DNA of 64,000 nucleotides from Coniochaeta sp. PMI_546. Its lineage: Eukaryota > Ascomycota > Sordariomycetes > Coniochaetales > Coniochaetaceae. The stretch lies in contig MU271149.1 of assembly GCA_021432605.1 (NCBI GenBank), positions 1,612,001 through 1,676,000 of the forward strand, given 5' to 3'. The notes beneath the pieces were generated by a model. That model searched no databases. It saw only the letters and a list, made by a program, of their open reading frames with translations, and was not told where the DNA came from. Positions 12,706-25,804 of the stretch are shown here, piece after piece. Made by a program: the position numbers and the translations under genes. How positions within the stretch are numbered: position 1 is the first letter of the stretch; the number at the start of each line of letters is the position of its first letter.

Positions 12706-14454
12706 ATGCCACCATGATGGTACAACCCAACCCGCCTCTACAGCTCCGGCTTCGATACAAGTCGACACCGGGCCTTGACACCCTCATCTTTGGGATGTCT
12801 CAACATTTTCATGCCTCTACGGGGCATTGAGTGTATCATTGGAAGTAAAAAAAAAGATTGCTTGCATCTGGCATTTTGCACAGGAATCCATCTAGCGTCA
12901 TGGCATTTAGCGTTGTTTACTCGCGATTTCCTACTCTCCGCTTCGGCACGGCCACACTACGGTACATGGCCAGTGACCCGAGCAAAAATTTCTTGCTGTT
13001 TTACCTTTATTTTTTTTTTTTGTGTTGCGAGACATACCCCCAGTTTCGGCAGCCAACCGTTGTGTTCGTCTGATTAAGAAAAGACACCCGCCAAATTTGA
13101 TTCCCAAGGGACTATATCGGCATTCCACCACACGATGGATCAAACAGTTACGAGTTGATTGCGATTTCGGTCAATGTGAGAAGACGATAGAGAGAGGGGG
13201 AGACATGATGGCTTCAGAGGTCATCTGGAACGAATAAAGGAAAAAGATTGGCAAACTTCCTGGAGGATATACCGAGGACTGATGGAAGGAGAGAGCAAAA
13301 AGGGGGGTGGAGGATTTCTTGATCAAAAAAGACGGGTCCTCGCATGGTCGATGGACGAAAACCCTCTACACTGCACCAGTACAACGAAACCAATCTTCGT
13401 GCCCGGATGTCACACTGACATATCACCGGATTCCCCATTTACCCCGATAATTTCGACAACAACAACAGATGATGGCGGACCACATCAAGGCTTCTTGTCT
13501 TACTGCCGGACACGGCTCAGTATGGCATTGCTGGTGGACTGTTCATCAAGTTTGAGAGGATGGATTGGGACAGAGGCGCTGATTATCATCGAGCGCATCG
13601 CCCTGGATGGTTTAGCCATCCATAGATCAGAGCACAACCTGCAGTGTTTGCGGCCTGGTCTATGGTTCCATCGCAGCTGTGCGCGTGTAGCTAGCTGTGA
13701 ACAAACCATGAATAAAAGAGAAACCTCTCTCGCAACTCATCTGCCAACTTGCACTGTGCCGTGTGACTACTTTTCCGAGCAACGATGCAAGTGCATTCTC
13801 GGGTTCGATGTCTATCATTATGTGTTATGTTTAGTTCCATATGGTCTCGCGACTCCCTGGATACTCTAGCCTGGGTCATATAAAATCTCCCCCTGCGCCA
13901 ATGTAATTGCGACGCTGGAGTGCAAGAGCTTGGCTCTTTCTTGCACTTCGCGAGCTACATCACGTCCTCTTGTCGAAGTCTTTGTCCCGTCGAATCCGTC
14001 CTCGACCACGACTTCGTGCAATGTCCCGTCACCACCGCCGCCATCTCTCTTTGTCCACTTACACCCCTGCACAACTTGTCTCCATCTCCCGAAATCGCCT
14101 TTGTCTTTGACCCGAACATACTCCCACGGCCGGAAGCGGCATTGTTTTCTTTCATGATACTCGAAATGGCAGTGCCTCCCTCTGGTGTGACTAGTGGATT
14201 GCTGGAACCGTGGACATTGTATAAGCTTCAAGAGAGCTACTCTGCACGCGGGCAACGCATCGTTTCCAACGATTTGCATTCCCAGGGTACTCTTGGTGAA
14301 ATAGACAAAGGACGAGAATCTATATACATGACAAGAGGCCGAACCTCGCATATCTAGACGACTCTTTCTCTCTGGTTGGATCTGTGCTGCTGACACTTGG
14401 CCTCCTATCACTCTCGTCTTCCTACTACGTGATCATCTCAGCGCAAGTATACAA
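12706..14454. other. Intergenic: cyclin 3' region and upstream region of the next gene
   Basis: It holds a 10-T run near 13011-13020 and several modest open frames, including 13282-13869 (+, 195 codons) and 13866-14411 (-, 181 codons). None shows a recognisable domain. The last 600 nt are pyrimidine-rich on + and probably carry the promoter of the gene at 14455. Confidence 0.5.
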
Positions 14455-17400
14455 ATGCCTCCTACAAAAAGGTCACCCTCTGGCGATATCACGCCTGGCG
14501 ATGAGAGTCCCCCTCCGCCATCAGTGATACTAGCGCCGGGGCGCCTAGATGGTAAGTCTGCCCTCTATTGTGGCCCAAAGCCATGGTCAACCTAACCCTC
14601 GAGGCAGAGGATTTCTGCATCTTCCTAGCCAACTCTATAACCGACCCGGAGGCAGACGACCGTCTAGTGCGATACATCACCGAAAACGGCATCCTGAACC
14701 CCTACGGCGACAGATTAGACAAAGTACACCGCTTGTTCGCCGACGAGGCCCAACGCATAAAGCCGTGGATCCCGGACGGCAGCCGGCTGAAAGAGAAGCT
14801 CAAGGACTTCCCGGCCATCTACTACGAAATCTGGCCCGAAGAGGCTCCGATTCCGCAGGGATCACATGATTCTGCCTCCTCCTCCATCTCGGAGCTTTCT
14901 AAGAGGAAGAGAGACGAGGGACACGGAGGGGACACTCATGACAGTGACGCGGCCTCTGTTGAACCGGAGCAGGATGAGGGAGGTGGTCCCGAGCCGCAGA
15001 CAACCAAACGAAGACGTGTCCGTCCGCCACCGCCCGAGGTCGAGTTCGAGTCTGAGGATGAGAACCGAACTGGTTCCGAACTGGCGATACCGGAAGAGAC
15101 TCGCTCAGGAGAAGGCGATGACCGACCTCACGAGCCTGTATCGACAGAGCGTCACCGCGGTCCTCTTGACCAGCAAGCGACAACGAAGCCATCTGGCGTA
15201 TTCCCAGCGGCGGAGGTAGAGCACACCCCTCCTACTTCACTTCCTTCCGACTCCGCTGAACATGAGACGCAGTTCACTCCCGAAGAGCTTCCTTCTCCTC
15301 CCCCTGCCGCAGGCTATACCCCTCCCACCCGCGATTTCGACCCGGACGATACAGCCTGGATGGATTCTTCCGATCTCTTTCCCTTCCCTCTCCCGCCTCA
15401 CCATGTCCCTTCTCCCTCGCCAGACATACAACCAGACTACACCGTGCCCGTTCCGCCGGCCGAAACAGTCGACCCCGACGAGCATCTCCGCGGCGTCACG
15501 CGGCTTATCCGCGAGGGGTGGGAGTGGACGGAGGATACCTCCTACCGCGGAACGAGGCAGCCGCCCTTGGGGGTCAGGCTGGAGCACGCGTTGAATTTCC
15601 TGAGGGAGGAAGATGTTGATCGGTGTCGGGATTGGGAGAAGAAACTGAGCGAGTTGGAGGAGTGGCTGGACTGGATTGAGTATGAAGACGAGAGTAGGAT
15701 GAGGGAGCGGTGCGGAGTGCTGGTGGGAAATATGTACAGGGATGTGAGACGTAAGGCTAAGGCGCACAGGTTATTCGAGAAGGAGAAGTATGGGGCTGCT
15801 AAATGGGGAGAGGGGAATAAGGGAAGCGAGGAGGTGCTGCTGCCAAAGAGGGGGAGGAGGGTGGTGGTCGAAAATGTGAGGGGGCTAGAAGTTGGTGAGA
15901 AGGTTGAGCATGAGGGCCCAAGAACGATGATGGTTGCCCAGCCAGAGAGGGTGAATACTCAGTTTCACCCGGTGGACAGCGTCGATGATGAGCAATGGGG
16001 AGAGATGGATTGGTTCCTGAAACGTCTCAACGAGTCCGAGCAGGCGTTCTGGGCTGCTGAGGGTGGAGACCCGGAGGAAAAAGACCATCTGTTCAGACTC
16101 GAGAATGCGGCTTATGAGGCTTGCTCTGGTCCGATGGGACCGCTGATGAAGTTCAAGACGAAGGGCGGTCAAGGGGGGCTTGTACTTCCGTCTGAGGAGC
16201 AACTGCCTCCCCAACCAGACGGCGAGAAGGCCGGGATTGATACACGTCTGCGAAAGTATGCGATTGAGAGAGGCGCAAGGCGGGCGGCACTGCAGGAGGC
16301 GCTGCGATGTTTCACCAACACGGAGCAGATCCTTGCGACTACGCATTGGAATCGAGTTGTTCCGACTGTTGAGCAGAGCGTCTTGCAGGCAGTGAGAAGT
16401 GATCTGGACCAAAACTACCAGTGGCAGCCCGCAACTACTGCGCCCGTCGGCCCCGACAAGCTGGAGACCATGCCATATACGTTCCTCTGGCGGCTGCATC
16501 GGCAGCTGCTCGCTGACCTGGGCGAGCATGTGCGGAAGGGCGTGAATGATACGAATGCTAATACGAGGGGCTGGGTTACTGTGCCCAGGGGCGTGGCGTA
16601 TGGGGGTCCGTTCGTATGGCGCATGGTCGATCCCGACGTCCAGGAGCAGGAGGATCTTCTCAAGGAGTGCGAGGCTGTGTTCAAGGCTATTGTCGCAACG
16701 CCAGTGACGACAGGTGAAGCAGATTCGCTGTCGCTTTTGGAAGCTGTTGAAGGGTACGCCCGCGGAGCGGCAAACGGCGACTTTGGGATGACTGGGCTTC
16801 GCGGGTTACCTGGAGACCTTCAGCTCACGAGTCGTGATCTTGACACTGCTGGACGCTTGGTCAAATCTATTACCCGCGAAGAGCTGAAATGGCTGGGATT
16901 TCTAGCCAGCAACTCTGCCAATGATCAGATACTCAGAGCCGCGGCCGAGAATCAGCCCAGGCTGTATGATATCTTCGTTGCCCGGCTCGAAAAGGTCATG
17001 GATAATAGGGGAGAAGGTGCTCTCTTCCTGATGGCAGATCAGTGGCTGACCATTGAGGAGCTCCTGGATGTTATGAACAAAGGTTGTGATGGTACAGGAG
17101 AGACGGTGAAATTCTCGCCTTTTCAGGCGAAATATTTCCTTGAGAGGGCCCAGGAGCAAGGCCTGTGCAGGTGCGTGTTCTCGGAGTTCGGCCCAGGATA
17201 ATCTCCATACTGACGATGTGATTGCAGGTACAGAGAAGACCCAATGATCTACGGCAGAGTTTCGCGATCCATTCGGGATATTGAACCTCAAGACCGCATC
17301 AATTTGCGAGTCACAACAGCCGACAGTGGTGGCCATCAGCACCTGGTCCCACTGTTCCCAGATGATATCCGGTCGTTTAAACAACTCCCTGCCACCACTG

Positions 17401-18531
17401 CAGACGATCGCCAACTGCGTCGCAACTTCTTCTGTAGCCTCGGTCTTAGACTCGGCCTCACCTTGCTGCGTCTCCGTAAAAAGAGAGAGGAATCGAGGAA
17501 GGCTCAGCCCATGGGCACCAGCCATCTCTTGAACGCACTCCGGACTTTCAGCAGCGCGTACCGAAAGGTCAAAGAGGAGTATGCCTCTCAATCGGACATC
17601 AGCTCCACAGAGCCTCCCAAGCCTGGCCTCAGCCTGGCCAGCTTCGTGGAAAATGTCGATCCTGCCATGTGGGAGAGCGTGGTCCCTCGTGTCCTAGAGA
17701 GTCTTCCCCGTGAAGACTTGACGATGGAGCAAGAAAGAGCGGCAACGGAGACGGCTGCTCTCGGGATCATTCGACATAACATCATCAAGGAGAGCAACGA
17801 AAACCTAAGCATGCTCGGCCATGGCCGAGGCTTCAATTTCAGGAAGCCGGACGGCACCGTTGGATCTGCTTGGGTTCGCGACCATAGCTGGGACTGGGCT
17901 TCCATTAATGTGCGGGGCAAGGCGAAGCAGTTCTTCGGTCTCGACCGCTGGCCGCTGGAATTGCTGAGTGAGAAGACAAGACGGGAGATTGAGGATGATA
18001 AGTTCATTGATCCACAGATGATACTTGATCCGGATACTGAGGACCCGATTCCGCGGGAATATTTCAGAGCGAAACCCAAAAGGTTTGGTGAGGAGAAGGT
18101 TCGTCATCGGCCAGGCCCGGCCATATACCCGGTCGGAGATACTCCGCTGCAACGGAGGATGGTGCGTGAGATGTTGATAGATAGGGTGGCAAAGGGTAAG
18201 CTTCTCCTCTGTCTCTCCTGTCCCTGTGATAGAGATGAGAAGACTAACTGATCGAACAGCCACTAACCGCCATCCAGTAGAGCAGACGCACACCTGGAAA
18301 CAGACACTTGCGGACATGTTGCCGTGGAGGCGTTCCACAACTCCTGGTGAGTATGGCATGGTCGCGACATCTTTGCCTGAGGTTGATCCCGGGTTGGTTC
18401 CGGAAAGTTGGACGCCACCCACAAGTACTCCTGTCAGTAATGCGTCTAAGGAAAAGGGGGATATCGAGGCTGAGGACACTGTGATGCAGTCGATCGAGCC
18501 TGGCGATGATGTAGAAATGGATGAAGCATAA
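14455..18531 (+). CDS. Unrecognised acidic 1299-aa fungal protein, four exons
   Basis: Exons are 14455-14551, 14608-17170, 17228-18195 and 18260-18531. All three introns (56, 57 and 64 nt) have GT/AG ends, and the phases add up to exactly 1300 codons. Residues 1-30 are Pro/Ser-rich. Residues about 33-110 form a compact region (DEDFCIFLANSITDPEADD...). A long disordered stretch rich in Pro, Glu, Asp and Ser follows, with a basic KRRRVRPPP patch that could act as a nuclear localisation signal. The rest is mainly helical and charged. Near residue 1110 is a Trp-rich block (GSAWVRDHSWDWASINVRG), and the tail is acidic (GDDVEMDEA). I recognise no domain and assign no function; a nuclear location is only a guess. 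The upstream ATG at 14455 was preferred to internal ones because its splice joins cleanly in phase. Confidence 0.85.
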
Positions 18532-19180
18532 TCACGTTCGAGGTAACGGGCACCAACTCACAATTCGGGCACGGGCACTTGCATCTGGGCGTTATTGTCA
18601 CGTCATCATTTTGCGGAAGGATGTTTGATACTCATATAGACATTGAGAGATGTATGAGAGCTGTGTATGCATTCCTTGGCTTAGACTTAGTTCTTCGTGT
18701 CTTCCGTGTGTATGGAAACGCCTATCAAGCCAGCCTTGAACAGCCCCTTGGTGCAACTCAACGAGATACTGTTAGACCCTCGAAATCCTGGAATGGTAGG
18801 AGTCGGGCAGTTGACCGGCACAGATGTCTCAGGGAAAGTCGTTTGTCAATGATGCAGAACCCAGCTAAAGTTCAAGATTCCTAAGGCTAAGTAACTAGCA
18901 TCCCAAAACAAGGAACGCCTTGCAACCCATTCAGCCAGCTGCTCTAAAGGTGAGCAGGCATTCAGCCATATCCGTGCCATCGCTTTCGAAGAGGCTCGAA
19001 ACAGATGCAATCCTTTTCCATCGCAGGGTAACCCATACTTCCAACAAATAAAAAAACATCCTCCGCCCTTCCTTCCGACGAGGTATTGGTATTGCGACGT
19101 ATGAGATGGAAAGTCATGAGCGGAGGGTTCGAAGACCAGCAGAAAGCCTCCAAAGCACAGGGTAAACCGACTAGGTGCTC
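18532..19180. other. Convergent 3' region between the 1299-aa gene and eIF4E
   Basis: These 650 nt contain the expected 3' untranslated regions of two converging genes. A + open frame at 18579-18884 (101 codons) has no recognisable features. I see no additional gene. Confidence 0.6.
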
Positions 19181-20053
19181 CTAAACCGTGAACTTGGCCT
19201 TGGCGCGGGTGCTGCCGCTGTGGGCGCTGTCGGTGTGTCCGGAGAACTCGAGCAGCTCGGTGGCCGGCAGCTTGAGAACCTCCTTGAAGCGGCGGCCAAT
19301 GGAGAGCAGGATCTCGCGTCCCTTCTCCACGGACCGACCCTTGCCGCCGGCAACATCGCCGTCGCCGCGACCGGGAATGTGCTTGCCAGTTGTGCGCGTC
19401 CAGACACCGATTCTGAAGAAGGCCTTGCGGACGTTGACGACAACACCCATGACCTCGCCATCCTCCTCCTCCTCCAGAGTCTCGCCAATCGCCGCGAGCA
19501 TGACGTGGAGCCAGAGCTCGTCAATATCGACGCTCCGCTTATCCTTGAAGCTGTAAGACCACTTGCCGCCGTGCTTGTTCTGCGGGTCCTCCCACTCTGG
19601 ACGGACGCCCTCCTTGAAGAGGTGGTAGTCGGACTTGAGGGCCAGGCTGGAGACAGGAGCAATGTTGTTCTGGGAGGGGGGTAACGTCAGTAGCTGATCA
19701 AGCACAAGATACATGATACATGAGTGAAATGCTCACATATACACCCCAGAACTCCTCCACGGACTCGAAGGTGATGACTTCTTTCAGCAAGTCGTTCCAG
19801 TTGTCGCCCTGCAAAGAGTCGGTCAGTAATAGTCTTCGTCTACCTTGATGCCAAACATGTAACGAACCTTGCCGCTGGCAGGCTTGGTGAACCACAGGGT
19901 CCACCGGTTCGCAAGCGGGTGCTTGACATTGAAGTTGTCTTTGTCGTGGAAGACAGTCTTAATGTCTGCCGCGTCGTCGATATTGTTCGCAGATGGTCCA
20001 TTACCGCCATCCGGCGATATGGGGATGGTGGTGAGGTCGACTTGCTCCGACAT
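19181..20053 (-). CDS. eIF4E: Translation initiation factor eIF4E, 248 aa
   Basis: This is the mRNA cap-binding subunit of eIF4F. Exons on the minus strand are 20053-19868, 19808-19737 and 19669-19181. The introns (59 and 67 nt) have GT/AG ends in phase. Cap-sandwich tryptophans are seen in DNWNDLL (about W66) and PEWEDPQN (about W112, followed by E113). EFWGVYNNI carries the Trp (about W83) that in the family contacts eIF4G and 4E-binding proteins. HPLANRWTLWF, NKHGGKWSYSFKDK and RIGVWTRT are further hallmark segments. The N-terminal 40 residues are variable, as usual. The start was chosen at MSEQVDL because upstream in-frame sequence does not resemble the family. It is divergently paired with the SSB gene, a ribosome-associated chaperone. 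Confidence 0.96.
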
Positions 20054-20842
20054 TGTGCGATGTGCAGTCCGAGTAGTGATAGACAAAGAGTAACTTTGAG
20101 TAGTGAGGTGGAAGTCGGACGAGCTCCGAGGCTAGAAGTCGAGGGTAGGTAGAGAGTGAGGCTTTGGCGAAGTCTATGGAGATAGACAAGTCGGAGGTCA
20201 AGGTACGGTGACGTCGAAGAAAGTCTGGTCTGGAACGTGCGGTGGCCGTGAAGAAGGAGCTACGGGATTAGGTAGACAGGTAAGGCGAGAAAGGTTTGAA
20301 GCCCGAGGATTCAAAAGACGGTCCAAAAATTAAGGATGGGTCTCTTTGTCTCGGCTGAGATTATGGATGACTATGCACCAGGCAGAGTCTCCAGAGGAAC
20401 TTGTTTTTAACGCGCTTTGTTGAACCGTGGAGGTGGATTTGCACTGAGTCGAGGCGCAAAGCGAAAGAGTACCAGAGATTCGGGATTTCTGTCGCATCAA
20501 GGGTCGTCGTGGTGGCGGTTGGCCAGCAAAATTCCGTCAAGGGTGCGTCTTCCCGTCTCAGATTCGCTGTATCACGTGCACGCGCTTACTGTGCTACGGG
20601 GCGCGATAACGATAAGAAAATTGTGTCGCCGACTCGCCTTTGCAAAAGGGTGGGGAAAGGAAATGTGGGTTGGCAATGGCGAGAAAGAGAAAAAAGTATT
20701 CACCGTCTTCTGAAAATTCCCAAAAATTTATAACCTGCCACTGCCCCACGCAAGAGCACTTGCATCTTTCATCTTTTTGCGGTCATTCCTCCCTAACCAG
20801 TTCAATCCCGCATTCCCTTATCCTTCAAGCACATATTACAAT
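20054..20842. promoter_or_regulatory. Shared divergent promoter region of eIF4E and SSB
   Basis: This 789-nt region separates two divergent start codons. Visible elements are an E-box CACGTG at 20573-20578, a CT-rich block just before the SSB start, and a TATA-like TTTATAA at 20727-20733. A partial heat-shock-element pattern lies at 20708-20719 (TTC, GAA, TTC), with correct two-base spacing only between the last two units. Co-regulation of the two translation genes is inference. Confidence 0.5.
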
Positions 20843-23430
<2,588 letters not shown>

Positions 23431-25489
23431 ATCAGGCTAGCAACACGCACCTTGGGTTTGGTTCCGGTCGTCCCTCCCTCCAAGTGAAATCGTTGCATAT
23501 GGGCGGGGTTTCTTTAACATTGATTGGGACAACGTTCAGGGATCTTATGAAAGGCGTACTTCATCGTTTTCTCTGCTATCGGGATTCAAAAGTTAGAGGC
23601 AAACCCAAAATTGTCTTTTTGTCTCTCGATTTCTTTTGCGTATTACGATGACGTGTGGGGAGGCTTGGAGGGAGGGGGGAGTCACATCTAGAATGGACCT
23701 GATCGCCTCTGGTTTTCTCGCATTTCCGTCTTTCCCTCAGACTTGAGCCACGTCTTTCCTGACTCCAATCTTTCGACAGTGTCGTGCATGTAGACTAGGA
23801 GGGTTTTAGCTAAAACGTGGTGAATGGTCCATTTACTATACTTTGTTGTCCCAACATTGCATATGTGAAAGTGATTATGTGGAATGCGTGATTGTGCGAT
23901 CGTGTGGTCGTCTGCTAAAACGGTCAGTCAAGCTATGCAGATCCTGGAAGGCCCCGATAGAAAACCGGCACGGGCACCGGAAGAGGTTGTTCAATCGGTA
24001 CTTGGCGGGCCGAAACAGGGATCATTTTACACGGATCTTCCGGACACTGCTTCGGTAGCTTTTAGCATCGCCGCTTTGGCCTAGATTCATGGCTAAATGC
24101 GCTTGTGCCAGAGTCTGTACACGAAGTGTCGGAGCGATAAGAGCCCAATAGGCCAAGAGATATATCGATATTAGCAAAACGAGGATCTTACCACGAATCG
24201 ATCACGCCGAGACCAGATAATTCCAGGGATGTAGCATTACATCCTTGGCAGGACATAGAGGTGCTTATTACATGATTGGGATGGCGGATGACGAAGTAAC
24301 ACCGAGCAATTCGTCGAAGTCAAAATCAGCTATCAGACAACTATGGCGAGCGAAGGCGTAACATTGCGTTGTACAGTGGGCTGTTGTGCTTAGACATCGC
24401 TTAGGCTTCGCTGCCGAGCATGGAGCGGAACAGCGAAGAACTATAGGGCGATGGTTTTACTACCTCTAGTTCCAGACGGACGGCACACATGCCTCAGCCT
24501 AGACTCACCCTAGGAGTTCATTGCCTGGTAAGTTTCTCGAAGAAGGTGAAGATCTCTTCCGTTCTAGGGTAGTAGGTCAAGGCCATGGACTTTTTCGTGC
24601 GAGGACGCGTAATTGTGGTTCCTGGATCTAGGGAGTGATGAGAAACTACTGGGTGGTAGGCAGGCGAGATGCTTGGCAGCTCGCTGGCCGCGGCAGACGT
24701 CAGACATGCGACGAAGCCAATATATGGCTGTTTGCTGAAGGCGTGGTTGCAAGACAATGTGGAACAAGTCGTGGTCGGTTCTACGAAGTGGTACTATGTG
24801 AAAAGGTAGGTATTGCAAGGCGGTCGTGGACGGAGTCATTGGTGTAAGGTCCGTCCATGCCCGCCCGGCATATGCGAGTGTTGAGGTTGAGCATGTGCTT
24901 ATTTTATTTATACGCCATATCCCAACAACAGAAAGACGGACACTGCACGTGAGGGTTGGAATGCATCGCACAGATGCAGGGGCAGGCACAGATGCGCGCA
25001 TATATATCTGTGGTAGTAAACTTTGGCTTGTATTCAACCAAGTCTGTCATCAAAACAACTCAACAGATTCATGTCTCGTCAGTCGTATGCAGTACCACCC
25101 GGCAAAGGCGAGTACTGACTGTGCCACCCTCCCTTCCTGCGGAAGATCTGATTCGCAAACATACAGTCTCTCCTGCATCCGTATCATTCTTAGACCACAC
25201 CGACTCTAGTACCTTATGGAAGGAAATACACTCAATCTTGTGTGTGTTGCGTGTGATAAAAGGTAATCGAGAGAAAGCAACCTTGGTTTTTTTTTGTGCC
25301 TTGCTTCGCTGGCCTTCCTTATCTTGAAATGGAAAACCCCGTCTGATGTGAGACCTGCATATGCGCCCAAACTCTATCGCAAGACCGTTGGAAGGAAAGA
25401 AGTCCAATTGTCGGGAAAGCTTATCGTAAAATAGACAGGCAAGAAAAGAAACCCTTTGTAGGGAGCGCATCCTCGGAAATCCAAGAGTA
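23431..25489. other. Intergenic: SSB 3' region and gene-free sequence
   Basis: The first few hundred bases are probably SSB 3' untranslated sequence. Beyond that I see only short unrecognised frames; the longest, 24564-25037 on minus, has 157 codons. Near 24968-25000 the motif CACAGATGC is repeated. I find no RNA gene. Confidence 0.5.
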
Positions 25490-25804
25490 TCACTCGACGG
25501 CCAGATCATGCCAATCTCCCTTGGCACCATCGAGGTGCTCGCCTTGGTGGACTGGGCCGAGTTTGAGGAAGCGCAGTCCAGCGCCGCTCTTGGAGCCGTC
25601 ACTGCTCAGACTGGACGTCCGCTGTTTCGCGTCGAGCACCTCGGCGGTTGCCTGGGCAAGCGCCGTGGTGGTAAGGGGGAGCGTGGACTCTGAGGTAGGC
25701 GATGGCCCTGGCTTTGAGGTTTGAGGATATGAAGCTGAGGTGGTCGGGGCTAGGGAAAGGAAGCCCGCTGCCGATGGGATACGCTGGGAAACTGGTGAAG
25801 ACAT
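25490..25804 (-). CDS. Small conserved-looking fungal protein, 104 aa
   Basis: This is a single-exon open frame starting MSSPVSQRIPSAAGFLSLAP. The N-terminal two thirds is Ser/Thr/Pro-rich and probably disordered. The C-terminus carries LRFLKLGPVHQGEHLDG and ends GDWHDLAVE. I recall short ascomycete proteins with the same plan: an N-terminal IPSA.GFLSLA-like stretch and a C-terminal FLKLGPVH.GE...W.E.AVE block. Their function is unknown to me. The in-frame ATG at 25804 was chosen because the upstream codons lack this pattern. CT-rich sequence on the coding strand upstream and the isolated position fit a genuine gene. Existence is likely; function is unassigned. Confidence 0.65.
   Translation of the reverse strand: MSSPVSQRIPSAAGFLSLAPTTSASYPQTSKPGPSPTSESTLPLTTTALAQATAEVLDAKQRTSSLSSDGSKSGAGLRFLKLGPVHQGEHLDGAKGDWHDLAVE

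Noticed and set aside
13282-13869. 195-codon + frame downstream of the cyclin gene
   Set aside because: Lies in the likely 3' region, has no recognisable feature and overlaps frames on the other strand.
19175-19684. 169-codon + frame opposite eIF4E
   Set aside because: Antisense shadow of the well-supported eIF4E third exon.
20708-20719. Heat-shock element in front of SSB
   Set aside because: Only two of three units have correct spacing, so it is kept as a partial pattern and not called as a site.
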